A stretch of 64,000 bases of DNA from Streptomyces sp. Y2F8-2. GTDB taxonomy: Bacteria; Actinomycetota; Actinomycetes; Streptomycetales; Streptomycetaceae. The position numbers and the translations under genes were made by a program. The notes beneath the pieces are model-generated. The model was not told the DNA's origin. It saw only the letters and a list, made by a program, of their open reading frames with translations, and searched no databases. The stretch covers positions 47,282-111,281 of the forward strand of contig NZ_BNGS01000016.1 in the NCBI RefSeq assembly GCF_014905555.1. The letters are read 5' to 3'. Shown here one piece after another: positions 1 through 8,291 of this stretch. How positions within the stretch are numbered: position 1 is the first letter of the stretch; each line of letters opens with the position of its first letter.

Positions 1-1
1 G

Positions 2-250
2 GAACTGGCCGTCACTGCCGCGGCCGGCAAGGACGATGCCTTCGCGCGGGCGGTGACCGAGCTCGTGGACGCTGTGAGGGCCGGCGAGCAGGCCGGCGGC
101 CAGAGTGTGCTCGGCCACGGCGGTGTGAACGTCGCCGGTGACGTCGACATCCGCGCCGACCACGGTTCCGCGGCGGCGTGGAACATCGGGACGGTGACGT
201 TCGGTCGGACTCCGGCGGACCCTCAGGGGCCGGGTCGTTCGCGCGACTGA
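2..250 (+). CDS. C-terminal end of an unknown protein upstream of a NACHT NTPase (partial)
   Basis: The reading frame is open from the first bases of the window, so the gene begins upstream and only about 82 C-terminal residues are visible. After a short helical stretch (ARAVTELVDAV) comes a Gly/Val-rich segment, GHGGVNVAGDVDIRADHG, then WNIGTVTFG and a disordered tail. A similar pattern (GVIASGTVAAGTIGTVNL) occurs at the start of the next gene. I do not recognise a family. Streptomyces NACHT genes often have a small partner gene upstream, so a role with that NTPase is plausible but is inference from position. Confidence 0.55.
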   Translation, partial: ELAVTAAAGKDDAFARAVTELVDAVRAGEQAGGQSVLGHGGVNVAGDVDIRADHGSAAAWNIGTVTFGRTPADPQGPGRSRD

Positions 251-2391
251 ACGCTCCCGGCTTTCTTTCCCGACGTCGCTCTCCGTCCCGCGGTCACGCT
301 TCGGCAGACGCTCGAGCACAGGGTGCCGGGGTCATCGCCTCGGGGACCGTCGCAGCCGGAACCATCGGGACCGTGAACCTGTTGTTCAGGCGCCGACGAG
401 AGGATCTGGACACGGCTGCCCACCATCTCGCGACCGAATCCGGGCGCTTCTGGGGCGCTGAGAAAGGGGTGTACGACCTGGACGACAAGCCGTCCATCCC
501 GGTCCAGTGGATCTGGGACCGTCGCTTCTCCCGCCCGCGCGACGAGGTCCTCCCGGAGTCGGACAGCGACAGCGGTGTCGTCGACGACCTCTACACACAG
601 GTCTACAGCCGGCTTCCCGGCCCCGCCCGCCTAGTTCTGCTGGGGCATGCGGGCACCGGCAAGTCGGCCGCCATGCTGCTCCTGCTGCTGGCCGCCCTCG
701 ACGACCGCGAGGAGAACCCGGACGTCAGGGTTCCCGTCTGGATCACGCTCAGCAGCTGGAACCCGCACGAGCGCCGGCTGCGTGAGCTGGCGGTCGAGGC
801 GATGGAATGGCTGGTGCCTCATCTGCGCAAGGACTCCGTCTACGGCCCGGCAGCCGCGGCACGGCTGTTCGACGAGGGCCGGGTGGCACTGTTCCTCGAC
901 GGGCTCGACGAGATGCCCAAGGAGCTGCGCAAGGCGGCGATGACAGCCGTGGCCACCGAGGCCGGTGCCCTGCCGGTCGTGATCACCTGCCGGTCGGGCG
1001 AATACGTCAGGCCCACGGCACCCGGCCGCAAGATCGCCGCTCCGGTGGTGCTCCAGCTGCGCCCGCTGCAGGCAGACGCCGTCGCCCACTACCTGACGAA
1101 GAGCAACGCGGGCGCTGATCTGCCCGTCTGGCAGAACCTGGCCGACCACATCGTCGCCCACCCCGGCGGGCCGATGGCTCGCGCCCTGCAGACCCCGCTC
1201 TACGTGTCCTTGATGCACGCCGCCTATCCCGAGCCGGGCCCTGAGCACGACCCGGCCGAACTCCTGACGCTGGGCGACCACGACAAGATCCAGGAGACGG
1301 TCGTCGACCAGTTCCTCGACCGGGTGTACCCCGACGCACCCGGAATTCCGGGCCCTTCGGACGAGCGCCGCCGCGACACTCTTCGCGGTTCCCGGCGCGG
1401 CCGGTGGTGGGCCCGCGCGACGAGAAGGATCAGCGCCTGGAACCTGGCACGGCGCAGGCGCCGAGGGCTGCGCTTCCTCGAATGGACCGCGTTCCACCTG
1501 GGTGAAGGCACCGACCTGCGGTGGTGGCAGATACCGAACTGGGCGTCCCCGGACCGGCTCGCCGGGATGTGCATGGTCCCTGCCGCGCTGTCCACCACGG
1601 TGCTGTGCCTGCTCGGGGCACTCGTCACGGGCGAGCGGTCCACGGTCCTGCTCGTCGGCATCGCGCTGGCCGCCTGCGGGTTCGGTGGCGTCTTCGGCGT
1701 CCTGGCGTTCAACCAACTGCATCGCGCAGGAGGCCGACCACTGGGCATGCGGCTCCGCAAGCCCACAGCCGCCGAGGCTCGATACGTCCTGGGCAAGGGG
1801 CTTACGCCGGCCGCGCCGTTCTTCTACGGCGCCTACCTCGCAAAAGGAGTCCTCGCGGGGCTGGGTGCGAGCCTGGGCATCTTCTTCTTCGGGGTCTTCG
1901 GCGGAGACCTGACCCCACACGGTGAGGGCGGCCTGCTCGCCCTGTGGTCACAGCCGCTGACCGACGACACACGCATCAACGTGCCCCGGAGCTACCGCGG
2001 CGACTGGTTGCGTACCGTTTACGTCGTCCTCACCGCCACCATCGCCACCGGGCTGGTGACCGCCTTCGCCGGAGCCGTCGAGGGCGGCCCGTCCACGGGG
2101 TTGCGCTACGGCTGTGCCATCGGCGCGGCCATGGGCTGGTTGCTCGGTCTCGGGCCTGCGGTCGTCCTACGGCTCACACCGGTCGTGGTGAGCCGGAGCC
2201 ACGGCCTGGGGTACGGCTCGTTCACCCGTCACCTGCGCACGGCACACCGGCTGAAGGTGATCCGGCAGGCGGGCGTCGTGTACCAGTTCCGCCACACCGC
2301 CCTGCAGGCCCGTCTGCGGAGCCGGTACGAGGCCGTCACCTCGAACAGCCGCGGCTTGGAGCGGCCGGCACCGGCGGAGCGGTGCGACTGA
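178..2391 (+). CDS. NACHT-domain NTPase with C-terminal membrane segments
   Basis: A STAND-class P-loop NTPase of about 737 residues. Visible are Walker A GHAGTGKSA (about 156-163), Walker B LFLDGLDEM (about 238-246) and a sensor-like VITCRSGEY (about 268-275). After roughly residue 450 several hydrophobic stretches follow (about 455-510, 540-580, 613-672), and the protein ends with YQFRHTALQARLRSRY, a tail common in Streptomyces NACHT membrane proteins. NACHT proteins act as signal-dependent switches, including in phage defence, but nothing here shows an effector. The ATG used overlaps the previous gene by 73 bases and has no good ribosome site. The only other in-frame start I see is GTG 373, which still keeps the NTPase domain. 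Confidence 0.85.
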   Translation: MEHRDGDVRSDSGGPSGAGSFARLNAPGFLSRRRSPSRGHASADARAQGAGVIASGTVAAGTIGTVNLLFRRRREDLDTAAHHLATESGRFWGAEKGVYDLDDKPSIPVQWIWDRRFSRPRDEVLPESDSDSGVVDDLYTQVYSRLPGPARLVLLGHAGTGKSAAMLLLLLAALDDREENPDVRVPVWITLSSWNPHERRLRELAVEAMEWLVPHLRKDSVYGPAAAARLFDEGRVALFLDGLDEMPKELRKAAMTAVATEAGALPVVITCRSGEYVRPTAPGRKIAAPVVLQLRPLQADAVAHYLTKSNAGADLPVWQNLADHIVAHPGGPMARALQTPLYVSLMHAAYPEPGPEHDPAELLTLGDHDKIQETVVDQFLDRVYPDAPGIPGPSDERRRDTLRGSRRGRWWARATRRISAWNLARRRRRGLRFLEWTAFHLGEGTDLRWWQIPNWASPDRLAGMCMVPAALSTTVLCLLGALVTGERSTVLLVGIALAACGFGGVFGVLAFNQLHRAGGRPLGMRLRKPTAAEARYVLGKGLTPAAPFFYGAYLAKGVLAGLGASLGIFFFGVFGGDLTPHGEGGLLALWSQPLTDDTRINVPRSYRGDWLRTVYVVLTATIATGLVTAFAGAVEGGPSTGLRYGCAIGAAMGWLLGLGPAVVLRLTPVVVSRSHGLGYGSFTRHLRTAHRLKVIRQAGVVYQFRHTALQARLRSRYEAVTSNSRGLERPAPAERCD

Positions 2392-2408
2392 CCGCATGCC
2401 CGGGTCAC

Positions 2409-3113
2409 CTAGACGATCGGGTCGCTCGGGCGGTCTTGTGCCTGTGCGAGCCGACGTACGAGGAGATAGGTCCGCTGGCTGGGGTGCTCGTGTCCGGGGT
2501 GTGGGGCTCGGTCGAGTCGTGCGGTGAGGGTGAGGCCCGCTTGGGCCAGGGCCGCCGTTTCGGCGACCGGGTCGAGGAAGCGGAAGGTGAGGTCGACGGG
2601 GCGGTCCCACCATTCGGTGAGGTGTGTTGCCTGTCCGGGGCGGGTGTCGCCGTCGCTGGTGTGGAAGGCGAGGAGGGCATGGCCGTCAGGGCGCAGCACG
2701 CGGGCGAATTCCCTGTAGGCGGCGGCTCGTCGGGTCTGGTTCAGGTGGATCACGGCGTACCAGCACAGGATGCCGCTCACCGTCCGCGAGCGGATCGGCA
2801 GCGCGGTCATGTCCGCAGCGGCGAACGGCAGGGAGGTGGTGTGGTGCGCGATGGTGCACATGGCAGGCGACAGGTCGACGCCGAAGGTACGGGCCCCGCG
2901 GCGGGCCAGGTGGGCTGTTGCGTGGCCCGGGCCGCAGCCGATGTCCACGATCGGTCCGTCGGCGGCCAGTTCGGCGAAGGCGTCCAGCAGGGCGCGGTCG
3001 AGGGGCTTGCCCTGGAGTTCGTCGCCGATCTCGGCGGCGTAGCGTTCGGCCACCGTGTCGTAGCTGCGGCGTGTCACGGCGGACGCCGCGGTGTGCGGGC
3101 GAGGCGCTGTCAT
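2409..3113 (-). CDS. class I SAM-dependent methyltransferase
   Basis: A 234-residue protein with the Rossmann-type SAM-binding motif VDIGCGPGHATAHLA (about 56-70), the acidic loop FGVDLSPAM, and ADMTALPIRSRTVSGILCWY in the post-II region, as in the Methyltransf_11/25 families. The substrate cannot be told from sequence. It is translated from the last base pairs of the upstream hydrolase-acetyltransferase gene: stop and start share ATGA (3110-3113), so translational coupling is likely and the two probably act together. It converges with the NACHT gene with only about 17 bases between the stops. Confidence 0.85.
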   Translation of the reverse strand: MTAPRPHTAASAVTRRSYDTVAERYAAEIGDELQGKPLDRALLDAFAELAADGPIVDIGCGPGHATAHLARRGARTFGVDLSPAMCTIAHHTTSLPFAAADMTALPIRSRTVSGILCWYAVIHLNQTRRAAAYREFARVLRPDGHALLAFHTSDGDTRPGQATHLTEWWDRPVDLTFRFLDPVAETAALAQAGLTLTARLDRAPHPGHEHPSQRTYLLVRRLAQAQDRPSDPIV

Positions 3114-4609
3114 GCCTGGCTCCGTTCGGGTCGGATGATCGCTTCGGCACCGATCGGAGTGAACCCGGCGGCGAGGAAGGAGCGCAGGGAGCGGGCGTTG
3201 CCCGGGGCGACGGCAGCGTGGACGAGCTCCCCTTCCGGGACCAGGGTGAGGGCGTCGGCGAGCAGCGCCCGGCCGTGTCCGCGACCGCCGTCCGCGGGTT
3301 GATGCAGTTCGATGCCGAGTTCCGTGCGCCCGGCGAGTCCTGCCGCCAGAGTGACCAAGCCTCGCTCGTCCCCGAATACCCGTACGCCGGAGCGCAGTTG
3401 CCGGGCGTGCCGCACCCTGGGGTGGTCGTCGGCGTCCGTGATCGGCCGCAGGCGCGGTGGGCCGCCGGTGCCGCGGTGGACGAGGGTGGCGTCGACGCTG
3501 CCGATGCGGCCCGTGGGGCCGGCGAGGGCGCGCAGGAAGTCCGGGGACAGGGAGCCGCCGAAGCCGTCGGGCCGGTGCGCGTGGACCTGTGCGCCGGGCA
3601 GCGCGGTGGCGACGACGGCGTGGCCGGTGAAGGCGACCGAGCACTCCAGTCCCCCGGGCAACGCGGGCAGCACCGTGACCGCCCCGTCGGCGGGCGGGAA
3701 GCGTCCGTCGGCGGCGTCGCGAAGGTACGCCAGCAGCGGGTGCGCGGGCGCGAGTGCGGTTCGGTGGGCATCGAGGAAGGCCAGCAGCGCGGCGTTGAAC
3801 CGCTCCGGTTGCTCCAGGTTCGGCAGGTGGGCGGCGTCGTCGATGACGTCGAGCGACGAGCCGGTGACGAGCCCGTGGATGAGCCGGGCCTCTTCCACCG
3901 GCGTGTAGGTGTCGTCGGCGCCCACCATCACGAGGGTCGGTACCCGCACCGCCTCCAACGTAGGGCGGTAGTCCGGCCGTTCGGCCCGCCCGCGCAGGGC
4001 CGCCGCGGCCCCGGCCGGGTCGGTGCCGCGCATCATGCCCAGTACGTGCCCGGCGACCTCGGGCAGGCCGGTCACGTGGTGCGGCGCGATCATCCTGTCG
4101 ATCACCTGGGTCGCGTAGCCGTCCATGCCCTCGGCCGGCAGGCGGTCGGCGAGCGCGTTGCGGAACGCCCTGCCTTCCTCGGTCTCGGCGGCCGGTGAGG
4201 TGTCGGCCAGCACCAGCGCGGCCACCCGCCCGGGGTGACTGCGCTGCATCTCCATGGCGATCTGGCCGCCCATCGACAGCCCCGCCACCACGGCCCGCTC
4301 CACCCCGAGCCGGTCGAGCAGCTCCGCGAGATCCCGCGCGAAGTCCGACAGCAGCGTCTTCCCCGGTACGACCGTGCTCTCCCCGTAGCCGCGCAGGTCG
4401 GGGACGATCACCCGGTACCCCGCGTCGACGAGCGCCTCAACCTGGGGACGCCACATGCTGCGGTTGAAGGGGTGCCCGTGGATCAACAGGACCGGCACCC
4501 CTGCGGGGGAACCGAGATCGTCACAGGAGAGGGTGACACCGGGCGCGACGAGGACCCCGCACGCTCTGGTCCCGCTCGCCGATGCCGGCGCTGCGCTGGT
4601 GGAGTTCAT
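3110..4609 (-). CDS. alpha/beta-hydrolase fused to a GNAT acetyltransferase
   Basis: A 499-residue two-domain protein. Residues about 20-285 are an alpha/beta hydrolase of the 3-oxoadipate enol-lactonase type: oxyanion motif HGHPFN (45-50), nucleophile elbow GLSMGG with Ser112, acid Asp232 in GADDTYTP and His261. Residues about 290-495 are a GNAT-like part ending in the acetyl-CoA loop GGRGHGRALLADAL (about 441-454) and APGNARSLRSFLAAGF. Each half is near full length, so this looks like a genuine fusion, not a sequencing artefact. The start ATG has a strong ribosome site (AGAAGGGGG) about 8 bases upstream. The gene overlaps the following methyltransferase by 4 bases. Known: hydrolases of this fold open lactones or cleave esters. 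Inference: both domains act on a common small molecule. Confidence 0.85.
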   Translation of the reverse strand: MNSTSAAPASASGTRACGVLVAPGVTLSCDDLGSPAGVPVLLIHGHPFNRSMWRPQVEALVDAGYRVIVPDLRGYGESTVVPGKTLLSDFARDLAELLDRLGVERAVVAGLSMGGQIAMEMQRSHPGRVAALVLADTSPAAETEEGRAFRNALADRLPAEGMDGYATQVIDRMIAPHHVTGLPEVAGHVLGMMRGTDPAGAAAALRGRAERPDYRPTLEAVRVPTLVMVGADDTYTPVEEARLIHGLVTGSSLDVIDDAAHLPNLEQPERFNAALLAFLDAHRTALAPAHPLLAYLRDAADGRFPPADGAVTVLPALPGGLECSVAFTGHAVVATALPGAQVHAHRPDGFGGSLSPDFLRALAGPTGRIGSVDATLVHRGTGGPPRLRPITDADDHPRVRHARQLRSGVRVFGDERGLVTLAAGLAGRTELGIELHQPADGGRGHGRALLADALTLVPEGELVHAAVAPGNARSLRSFLAAGFTPIGAEAIIRPERSQA

Positions 4610-5319
4610 GTCAGTCGCCCCCTTCTGGGTGGGAGTACGCCGGGCGCGTACCGCCTCGTCGCCGGTGCTGAGGACACCGGCCCGACAACGGCGTCGTGCG
4701 TGGGTCCCCGGCGGTCTCGATGGCCGCGGCGCATGCGGTCGACGAGCTGCAGCATCAGGGTACGGACCAGCTCGTGTGACGGATCGGCGGTCTCGTGCCG
4801 GCCGGCTCGGCCGGATCCGGGGTCGTGCGTGATGTGAAGAAGCAGGATGGCTTGAACATCCGGCTGGCAGGCGGCGGCAAGCCGGCCGCCGCGCTCCGCG
4901 ACGAGAAACAGGATCCGCATGGCGCAGGCCGCGCTCCGGGACGGCGTGCACCTGAACCGTGGCGGTCTCCGGGCCTGGACGCGGCTTGCACAGCGTCGGT
5001 CCTTCGCCCGGGTGGTGCGGTCAGCCGGACAGCACGCACTTCGGCCGATCGGCGAACTCTTGATCACTCCGGTCGGGCTTGCTGTGCCAACGGGGCACGA
5101 CGATTCGTCTGCGTGCCGAACCGGAGGAGTGGTTGCCGGGGGTCGCGCCTGTACCCGGCTTGGGCACCCCGAGCGCCACCGGGCGACCGGACAGGGCCGG
5201 CAGACGGCGTCAGGTCGCCGGCGTTCGTGCAGACGTCTCGGCCCTGCCCTTGAAGACGGCCGGGCCCGAACTCGGCCCGCCCCGACGGCAGCGCGGCGCC
5301 GAGATGGCTCGACTCCGGC
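4610..5319. other. 710-base gap with no gene I can support
   Basis: No convincing gene is visible. The best candidate is a minus-strand frame 4606-4920 (about 104 residues, beginning MRILFLVAERGG) whose stop overlaps the hydrolase start as ATGA, the arrangement expected of a coupled upstream gene. It has no ribosome site and no recognisable domain, and its C-terminal third is Arg/Pro-rich. A decayed regulator gene is possible. The hydrolase promoter should also lie here. Confidence 0.4.
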
Positions 5320-5781
5320 TCACCCGTTCAGCCGCAAGGTCCACACCACCGTCATCTCGCCCGTGACGGCCCCGTCCTCGCGCTGAATGGCGATGCTCAC
5401 AGGGAATTCCGGCCGCGCACCCGCGTCGAGTTCCGCAATGACCTCGGCAGCCGGGCGGCCCAGGGTCGCCGTGGCCGTCACCGGTCCCATGGCGAGCTTC
5501 TTGTAGTCGATTTCGGCCCGCACCGCGAGCGGTACCGCGCGAGAGAGCTGGTCGCCGAAGGCTGTCAGAACGATGGCACCGCTGGCGGATTCGGCCAACG
5601 TGAACATGGCGCCGGCGTGGGGACCGCCGAGGTGATTGTGGTATTCCGGCTGGTCCGGGAGCTGGAGCACGGCACGCTCCGGGGTCACCTCGATGAACTC
5701 GAGGTTCAGGGTGCGCACCATAGGGACCGCGGCGGCAAGCATCTCGCCCATCGAGGCGCTGTCAACTGTCACAGACGACAT
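5320..5781 (-). CDS. hotdog-fold thioesterase, DUF4442/PaaI-like
   Basis: A 153-residue single-domain protein. The central segment HNHLGGPHAGAMFTLAESA (about 48-66) is the typical hotdog signature in which a loop and the start of the long helix carry the catalytic acid. The remainder gives the beta strands expected for the fold (AEIDYKKLAMGPVTATATL, EMTVVWTLRLNG). Such enzymes hydrolyse acyl-CoA or acyl-ACP thioesters; substrate unknown. The start ATG at 5781 is chosen because the upstream extension is low-complexity and Arg-rich. It is followed 68 bases downstream of its neighbour's stop, on the same strand, so cotranscription with the spermidine-synthase-like gene is possible. Confidence 0.8.
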   Translation of the reverse strand: MSSVTVDSASMGEMLAAAVPMVRTLNLEFIEVTPERAVLQLPDQPEYHNHLGGPHAGAMFTLAESASGAIVLTAFGDQLSRAVPLAVRAEIDYKKLAMGPVTATATLGRPAAEVIAELDAGARPEFPVSIAIQREDGAVTGEMTVVWTLRLNG

Positions 5782-5849
5782 GTTACCGACGAGTAGAAGT
5801 TCTGGCCACCCCGCTCCGCGGATGCCGCAGCGCCGGACACGGCACCCCC

Positions 5850-6695
5850 TCAGCCGATGCTGAAGGCGCCGTCGGGAGGTTCGGGCGACGGGACGGCGTT
5901 CTCGTCGTGCACCGGCTCGGCACCGCCCATGAAGTCCCGTAGCGCCGCGCCGTGTTCCACGCGGGCCGGGAACGCGTCCGCGGCGCACCGGCGGGCGAGC
6001 GGGGCCGTGTCCAGCGGCCGGTGCCCGGCGACGAGTACGGCGTTGCCGAAGCGGCGGCCGCGCAGCACGGCCGGCTCGGCGATCAGCACCAGCTCCTGGA
6101 ACACCGTGGCGAATGTGGCGAGTTGGGAGCGCAGGAAGGCGAAGGGCGCGGCGTCGGCGAGGTTCGCCAGATAGACGCCGTCCGGGCGCAGCACCCGCTC
6201 GGCGGCACGCGCGTACGCCACCGTCGTCAGGTGGGCGGGGACGCGGGAGCCGCCGAAGACGTCCGCGATCACGATGTCGGTCGAGGACGGCGGGGCGGCC
6301 TCGAGCCAGGCGCGGGCGTCAGCCGGGTGCAGTGCGATGCCGGAGCCCGCGGGCAGCGGCAGGTGCTCCACGACGAGGTCCAGCAGGCCCCGGTCGGCCT
6401 CGACCACGTCCTGCCGTGAGCCGGGTCTGGTCGCGGCGACATAGCGCGGGAGGGTGAGCGCGCCCCCGCCGAGGTGCACCACGTCCAGCGCCCGCCCCGG
6501 CTCCGCGGCCGTGTCCAGCACATGGCCGAGCCGTCGCGCGTACTCGAACTCCAGATGTGTCGGGGCGTCCAGATCGACGTACGACTGCGGCGCCCCGTCG
6601 ACCGTGAGGAGCCAGGCCCGCTCACGGTCGACGTCGGGCATCAGCTTGGCGGTGCCGTGGTCGGTGGTACGGGTGACGGGTACGGGCTCGCTCAC
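5850..6695 (-). CDS. spermidine synthase-like protein
   Basis: A 281-residue member of the spermidine synthase/SpeE-like Rossmann family. The nucleotide-binding loop is VVHLGGGALTLPRY (about 73-86), followed by the acidic VVEADRGLLDLV, HPADARAWL and VIADVFGGSRVPAHLTT, the latter at the place of the catalytic D-x-x-D/P region. It lacks the polyamine-binding signature of true spermidine synthases, as is usual for the actinobacterial members (often annotated 'fused MFS/spermidine synthase', here without the membrane part). A polyamine role is therefore uncertain; a methyltransferase-like activity is equally possible. It lies 60 bases downstream of tuf3 on the same strand. Confidence 0.75.
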   Translation of the reverse strand: MSEPVPVTRTTDHGTAKLMPDVDRERAWLLTVDGAPQSYVDLDAPTHLEFEYARRLGHVLDTAAEPGRALDVVHLGGGALTLPRYVAATRPGSRQDVVEADRGLLDLVVEHLPLPAGSGIALHPADARAWLEAAPPSSTDIVIADVFGGSRVPAHLTTVAYARAAERVLRPDGVYLANLADAAPFAFLRSQLATFATVFQELVLIAEPAVLRGRRFGNAVLVAGHRPLDTAPLARRCAADAFPARVEHGAALRDFMGGAEPVHDENAVPSPEPPDGAFSIG

Positions 6696-6755
6696 GGCTC
6701 CATTGTGCGGGTGCGGGAAGACCGCGGCCTCCCCGCACCCGCTCGGACGGCACCG

Positions 6756-7925
6756 TCAGACCACCGACGTCACCGTGCCGGCGCCGACCGTCCGGCCGCC
6801 CTCACGGATCGCGAACCCCAGCCCCGGCTCCAGCGGGACCTCACGGCCCAGCTCGACCGTCATCGTGACCGTGTCGCCGGGGCGGGCGACCGCCGTCTCC
6901 CCGAGGTCGACGTCCCCGACGACATCCGCCGTACGGATGTAGAACTGCGGACGGTAACCGGTCGACACCGCCGTCGTACGCCCGCCCTCACGGGCCGACA
7001 GCACGTACACCCGCGCCGTGAAGCGCCGGCTCGGCACCACACTGCCGGGCGCCGCGACGACGTGCCCGCGGCGGACCGCGTCGCGCGGCACCCCGCGCAG
7101 CAGCAGCGCCACGTTGTCCCCCGCCTGCGCCTCCTCCATCGGCTTGCCGAAGGTCTCCAGACCGGTGACCACCGTCTCCACTTCCGCGCCGAGCACCTCG
7201 ACCCGGTCGCCCACCCGGATTCTGCCGCGCTCGACCGCGCCGGTGACGACCGTGCCGCGGCCGGTGATGGTGAGCACGTTCTCCACCGGCAGGAGGAACG
7301 GCGCGTCCACGTACCGCTCGGGCATGGGCACATACGTGTCCACCGCGTCGAGCAGCGCGTCGATCGCCGCGGTCCAACGCGGGTCGCCCTCCAGGGCCTT
7401 GAGCCCCGAGACGCGTACGACCGGTACGGAGTCCCCCGGATACCCCTGCGCGGTGAGCAGGTCGCGGACCTCCAGCTCCACCAGGTCCGCCAGCTCCTCG
7501 TCGGCTCCGTCCGCCTTGTTCAGGGCCACCACGATGTGGTCCACGCCCACCTGCCGGGCGAGCAGCACGTGTTCGGCGGTCTGCGGCATGATTCCGTCGA
7601 GCGCGGAGACGACGAGGATCGCCCCGTCGAGCTGCGCGGCCCCGGTGACCATGTTCTTGACGTAGTCGGCGTGGCCCGGCATGTCCACGTGCGCGTAGTG
7701 CCGGGTGTCCGTCTCGTACTCGACGTGCGCGATGTTGATGGTGATGCCGCGCGCCGCCTCCTCCGGGGCCCGGTCGATCCGGTCGAACGGCACGAAGGTG
7801 CCGCTGCCGCGCTCGGCGAGGACCTTGGTGATGGCGGCGGTCAGGGTGGTCTTGCCGTGGTCGACATGGCCCATCGTGCCGATGTTCAGGTGCGGTTTGG
7901 TGCGCACGTATGCCGTCTTGGGCAT
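6756..7925 (-). CDS. tuf3: elongation factor Tu, divergent tuf3-type paralogue
   Basis: A 389-residue EF-Tu that carries aminoacyl-tRNA to the ribosome. All GTPase motifs are present: GHVDHGKTT (19-27), RGITI (59-63), D-x-PGH (81-85), NKAD (136-139) and SGLKAL. Domains 2 and 3 are complete, ending FAIREGGRTVGAGTV. It differs from a major EF-Tu in several places: Met82 where most have Cys in DCPGH, TAEH for TREH, SGLKAL for SALKAL, a divergent switch at ETFGKPMEEAQ, and a shorter C-terminus without the final basic residues. Streptomyces carry such a third tuf gene away from the ribosomal operon; from memory it is expressed under stringent/ppGpp control. It stands alone here, not behind fusA, supporting the tuf3 assignment. 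Confidence 0.92.
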   Translation of the reverse strand: MPKTAYVRTKPHLNIGTMGHVDHGKTTLTAAITKVLAERGSGTFVPFDRIDRAPEEAARGITINIAHVEYETDTRHYAHVDMPGHADYVKNMVTGAAQLDGAILVVSALDGIMPQTAEHVLLARQVGVDHIVVALNKADGADEELADLVELEVRDLLTAQGYPGDSVPVVRVSGLKALEGDPRWTAAIDALLDAVDTYVPMPERYVDAPFLLPVENVLTITGRGTVVTGAVERGRIRVGDRVEVLGAEVETVVTGLETFGKPMEEAQAGDNVALLLRGVPRDAVRRGHVVAAPGSVVPSRRFTARVYVLSAREGGRTTAVSTGYRPQFYIRTADVVGDVDLGETAVARPGDTVTMTVELGREVPLEPGLGFAIREGGRTVGAGTVTSVV

Positions 7926-8291
7926 GGCTGTACCTCGTAGCCTCTTCGGTGGTGCTCAGTGACGGCCCCGGCGTCGGGAAAGGCGGCCGGGACGGGGACC
8001 CCAAGGTCTTGCCGACCCTCCCCCTGCGGGGTCCGCCGGACGATCCGGGAAGGGTCAGCTTCGGGCGCCGTCGACTGCGGCCACGAGGAGCGGGACGGCA
8101 GCCTTCGGAGCATCCGCGACGGCGGATGCTGCGAGGACGAAGGCGTACCGGAACATGCCGTAGAGCATCGCCGACTCGTCCGCCGGCGTCGAATGGTTTT
8201 CCGCGCGGGGCGAGTTCGACGAGAGATGCCTCTCACGCTCATGGGGCGGACCATACGGCGATCACACGCACCCGTCGGTTACTGTCACCGA
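7926..8291. promoter_or_regulatory. divergent intergenic region with paired hairpins upstream of tuf3
   Basis: 366 bases between tuf3 and the TVP38-family gene. It contains two strong inverted repeats: GGACCCC (7996-8002) with GGGGTCC (8028-8034), enclosing GGTC/GACC; and a nested stem, GCCTTCG (8101-8107) with CGAAGGC (8138-8144) around GCATCCGC (8110-8117) and GCGGATGC (8122-8129). If the tuf3 transcript starts beyond 8144, both would be folded in its leader. No coding frame is convincing. Confidence 0.5.

Noticed and set aside
631..1920. 429-residue minus-strand open frame opposite the NACHT gene
   Set aside because: High-GC DNA leaves antisense frames open; no domain, and the plus-strand frame has Walker motifs.
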